Shown here piece by piece: positions 63,201 through 64,000 of a stretch of 64,000 nt of DNA; positions within the stretch are counted from its first letter, which is position 1, and each line of letters opens with the position of its first letter. The notes below the pieces were generated by a model that did no database searches, was not told the origin of the DNA, and worked only from the letters and a program-made list of their open reading frames with translations. The stretch is from assembly GCA_040954595.2 (NCBI GenBank), contig CM082592.2, positions 2,790,001 to 2,854,000 of the forward strand, written 5' to 3'. Position numbers and translations under genes: made by a program. Origin of the DNA: Balanoglossus misakiensis (Eukaryota > Hemichordata).

Positions 63201-64000
63201 AGAACAATCATACCATCTGATAGGGCACTTTTCCCAGATTGTGATTGGTTGATTGGTAATCATTCGGATGAATTGACCCCATGGATTCCAGTGATTGCTG
63301 CAAGGTACGTTGAGTCTACAGTACCGGTACATGTATCTTTGACATTTAACCCTAATGCTACTTGATGTCATACCTGTTTAGAGTGTCAAGTCCCTTAAAT
63401 TACGTATTTACCACTTTTTCTTCTGAAACATATTTTGACTGTCTTGGCATGGCTCTCATACGTACTTAGACACACTTGGCAGTCTGAGCCCCCCGTAAAA
63501 TGTACCAAATCGCACTGGTTTGCACTGTATTGGTCTGAGGGTCTTGTATAGGCCCTACTGATTAACACGCACTTGGCAGTCTAACAGGCCTGGGAGCCAG
63601 GATTCTAGGCACCCTGGAAATCAAACCAGTTTCAACTGACTTGGCAGCGTTTATAGGGTTAAAACAAGCTTAGTCAATAGTTGTTTTATTTTGGTGTCCA
63701 AATATAGATTTACAAGGTATTCATTGTAATTGGGCATATCATAATATGGCTGTAAAAACATATTTCAGATGAAGCATAAAAATGCATACACATTTTGCCA
63801 AGAAGATTGACCAACATATCAATATACCAATATTAACACAACACAACTGGTGAATTAAATTCCTACGACCCCCTGCACATAATTTATTCACATTGTACAA
63901 TCACTCCATGTGTGTACCTGTATGCATTTCTAGATGTAATTCTTTCTATCTGTTTCTCATTCCAGATCAAGTTACAACACTCGTTATTTTGTTCTGCCTT
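59824..64000 (+). CDS. TRMT44: TRMT44 (METTL19), tRNA-Ser uridine-44 2'-O-methyltransferase; six exons, 3' end outside window
   Basis: Seen: exons 59824-60280, 60352-60550, 61020-61245, 61900-62076, 63126-63304 and 63966-64000 (cut by the window end). All have GT-AG borders, and the phases (1, 2, 0, 0, 2) join without a frame break into about 424 residues. Near residue 340 is a Rossmann SAM-binding motif I (VDLGCGNGLLVH), followed by GIDVRRRKIW, DWLIGNHSDELTPWIPVIAA and SSYNTRYFVLP. Known of the family: this block order is characteristic of the Trm44/TRMT44 (AdoMet_MTase, PF07757) family, which transfers a methyl group from SAM to the 2'-OH of U44 in tRNA-Ser; the yeast enzyme Trm44 was characterised first. 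Animal members are longer than what is seen here, so the C-terminal part is missing only because the window ends. The start is the first ATG in the long exon-1 frame. Inference: expression is probably shared with the divergent membrane-protein gene upstream. The identification is confident; exact exon borders are predicted by eye. Confidence 0.93.
60352..60550 (+). CDS. TRMT44: TRMT44 exon 2
   Basis: Acceptor TTTTAATAG|CA and donor ACAAG|GTAATT. Enters in phase 1 and leaves in phase 2. Encodes ARRVLSSVEGATE through YRVTLIESAETR, including the segment CATFISFQQCG. Confidence 0.8.
60764..60966. mobile_element. TACTGTAAAAC MITE, copy E, in TRMT44 intron 2
   Basis: About 203 bp: TACTGTAAAACGGGTTATTT then TCGCGAGAAATAAATTTTCA at the left, AGCTCGTTTTACAGTA at the right, core GATAACGATGCAGTGAAACG. 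Ends 53 bp before the exon-3 acceptor. Confidence 0.9.
61020..61245 (+). CDS. TRMT44: TRMT44 exon 3
   Basis: Acceptor ATTTTCCCAG|G and donor ATCAGG|GTAAGG. Encodes ICLQTLADCHPVDQ, then RPTLSWLVKNLLPKLVKWC and the YQQLKQKYGPEIIR helix that precedes the catalytic domain. A MITE copy ends 53 bp upstream of this acceptor. Confidence 0.85.
61368..61545. repeat. Dispersed repeat, copy 2 (related to 35545-35716)
   Basis: In TRMT44 intron 3. Contains CCCCATAGACAATGGG and several near-palindromic AACCTGAGACGTTTCAGG words. The 67-codon frame across it is not a gene. Confidence 0.65.
61900..62076 (+). CDS. TRMT44: TRMT44 exon 4 (SAM-binding motif I)
   Basis: Acceptor TTGATTACAG|G and donor GAAGGG|GTAAGG, phase 0 on both sides, 59 codons. 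Carries KFVYEDIAIATYLLMLWEQE followed by SFVDLGCGNGLLVHLLNSEG. The GCGNG glycine loop binds the methionine moiety of SAM in class I methyltransferases. Confidence 0.93.
62601..62943. mobile_element. TIR element in TRMT44 intron 4, about 343 bp
   Basis: GTTAAA plus GACGATCGTCTTACGCGCAT at the left and ATGTGCATAAGACGATCGCC plus TTTAAC at the right form imperfect TIRs of about 32 bp. The 85-codon frame inside (62631-62888) contains KMAATTVCC and probably is not a protein gene. Confidence 0.75.
63061..63118. repeat. 29-bp tandem duplication beside TRMT44 exon 5
   Basis: Two identical copies of a unit containing ACTACGCTTTGACATAGATG, ending 7 bp before the exon. It duplicates sequence that would normally hold the branch point region. 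Confidence 0.95.
63126..63304 (+). CDS. TRMT44: TRMT44 exon 5 (catalytic core)
   Basis: Acceptor TTGATCCAG|C and donor GCAAG|GTACGT. Enters in phase 0 and leaves in phase 2. Encodes HPGKGIDVRRRKIWNIYG and DWLIGNHSDELTPW, both highly diagnostic of TRMT44. A 29-bp tandem duplication ends 7 bp before the exon, so this intron end has been remodelled. Confidence 0.93.
63966..64000 (+). CDS. TRMT44: TRMT44 exon 6, partial
   Basis: Acceptor TTCCAG|A completes the split Arg codon, then SSYNTRYFVLP runs off the window. It continues the conserved IPVIAARSSYN block of the family. Confidence 0.88.
   Translation, partial: MKLQHSLFCSA

Noticed and set aside
1-64000. CRISPR array, rRNA, tRNA or retroviral genes
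   Set aside because: No regular repeat-spacer arrays, no recognisable rRNA cores, no tRNA cloverleaf with A and B boxes that I could confirm by eye, and no reverse transcriptase, integrase or protease motifs.

Overview
This is animal nuclear DNA: sparse coding sequence split into short exons with canonical GT-AG introns, long non-coding tracts, microsatellites and many small palindromic or terminal-inverted-repeat (TIR) elements. The density of MITE-like and foldback elements, the CpG-rich repeat arms and the intron sizes suggest a marine invertebrate bilaterian (hemichordate, lancelet, echinoderm or mollusc would all fit). The sequence does not let me choose between them. I see no prokaryotic operon, CRISPR array, rRNA or tRNA gene, and no recognisable reverse transcriptase or transposase.

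Two genes can be reconstructed, arranged head to head around 59.1-59.8 kb. On the + strand, six exons (59824 to the window end) encode about the first 424 residues of TRMT44/METTL19, the tRNA-Ser Um44 2'-O-methyltransferase. Its SAM-binding motif I (VDLGCGNGLL) and the downstream IGNHSDELTPW block are clear, and all five introns keep reading frame. On the - strand, eight exons (59086 down to 27574) join in frame into a 379-residue polytopic membrane protein that I do not recognise. Its last intron is about 25.5 kb. The roughly 0.74 kb between the two start codons is probably a shared bidirectional promoter.

From 1 to about 27.4 kb there is no gene I can defend. It holds a possible terminal exon on the - strand (848-1106, unrecognised), several full CRE palindromes, three long microsatellites or short tandem arrays, a 100-bp tandem duplication and two TIR/foldback elements. 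From 27.5 to 59 kb is the membrane-protein gene, mostly intron. These introns are packed with mobile-element remnants: copies of a roughly 200-bp MITE with TACTGTAAAAC termini, a 'CAGTGAAACCTGTC' MITE, nested palindromes that nearly fill intron 6, a G-rich TIR element in intron 1, and foldbacks in introns 2 and 7. From 59.8 to 64 kb is TRMT44, whose introns carry another copy of the same MITE, a second TIR element and a 29-bp tandem duplication that abuts an exon.

The most interesting material is the unrecognised membrane protein sharing a promoter with TRMT44, and the nested palindromic complex at 53.86-55.08 kb with a diverged inverted copy of part of it at 49.4 kb. I found no evidence of a new multi-gene biological system.
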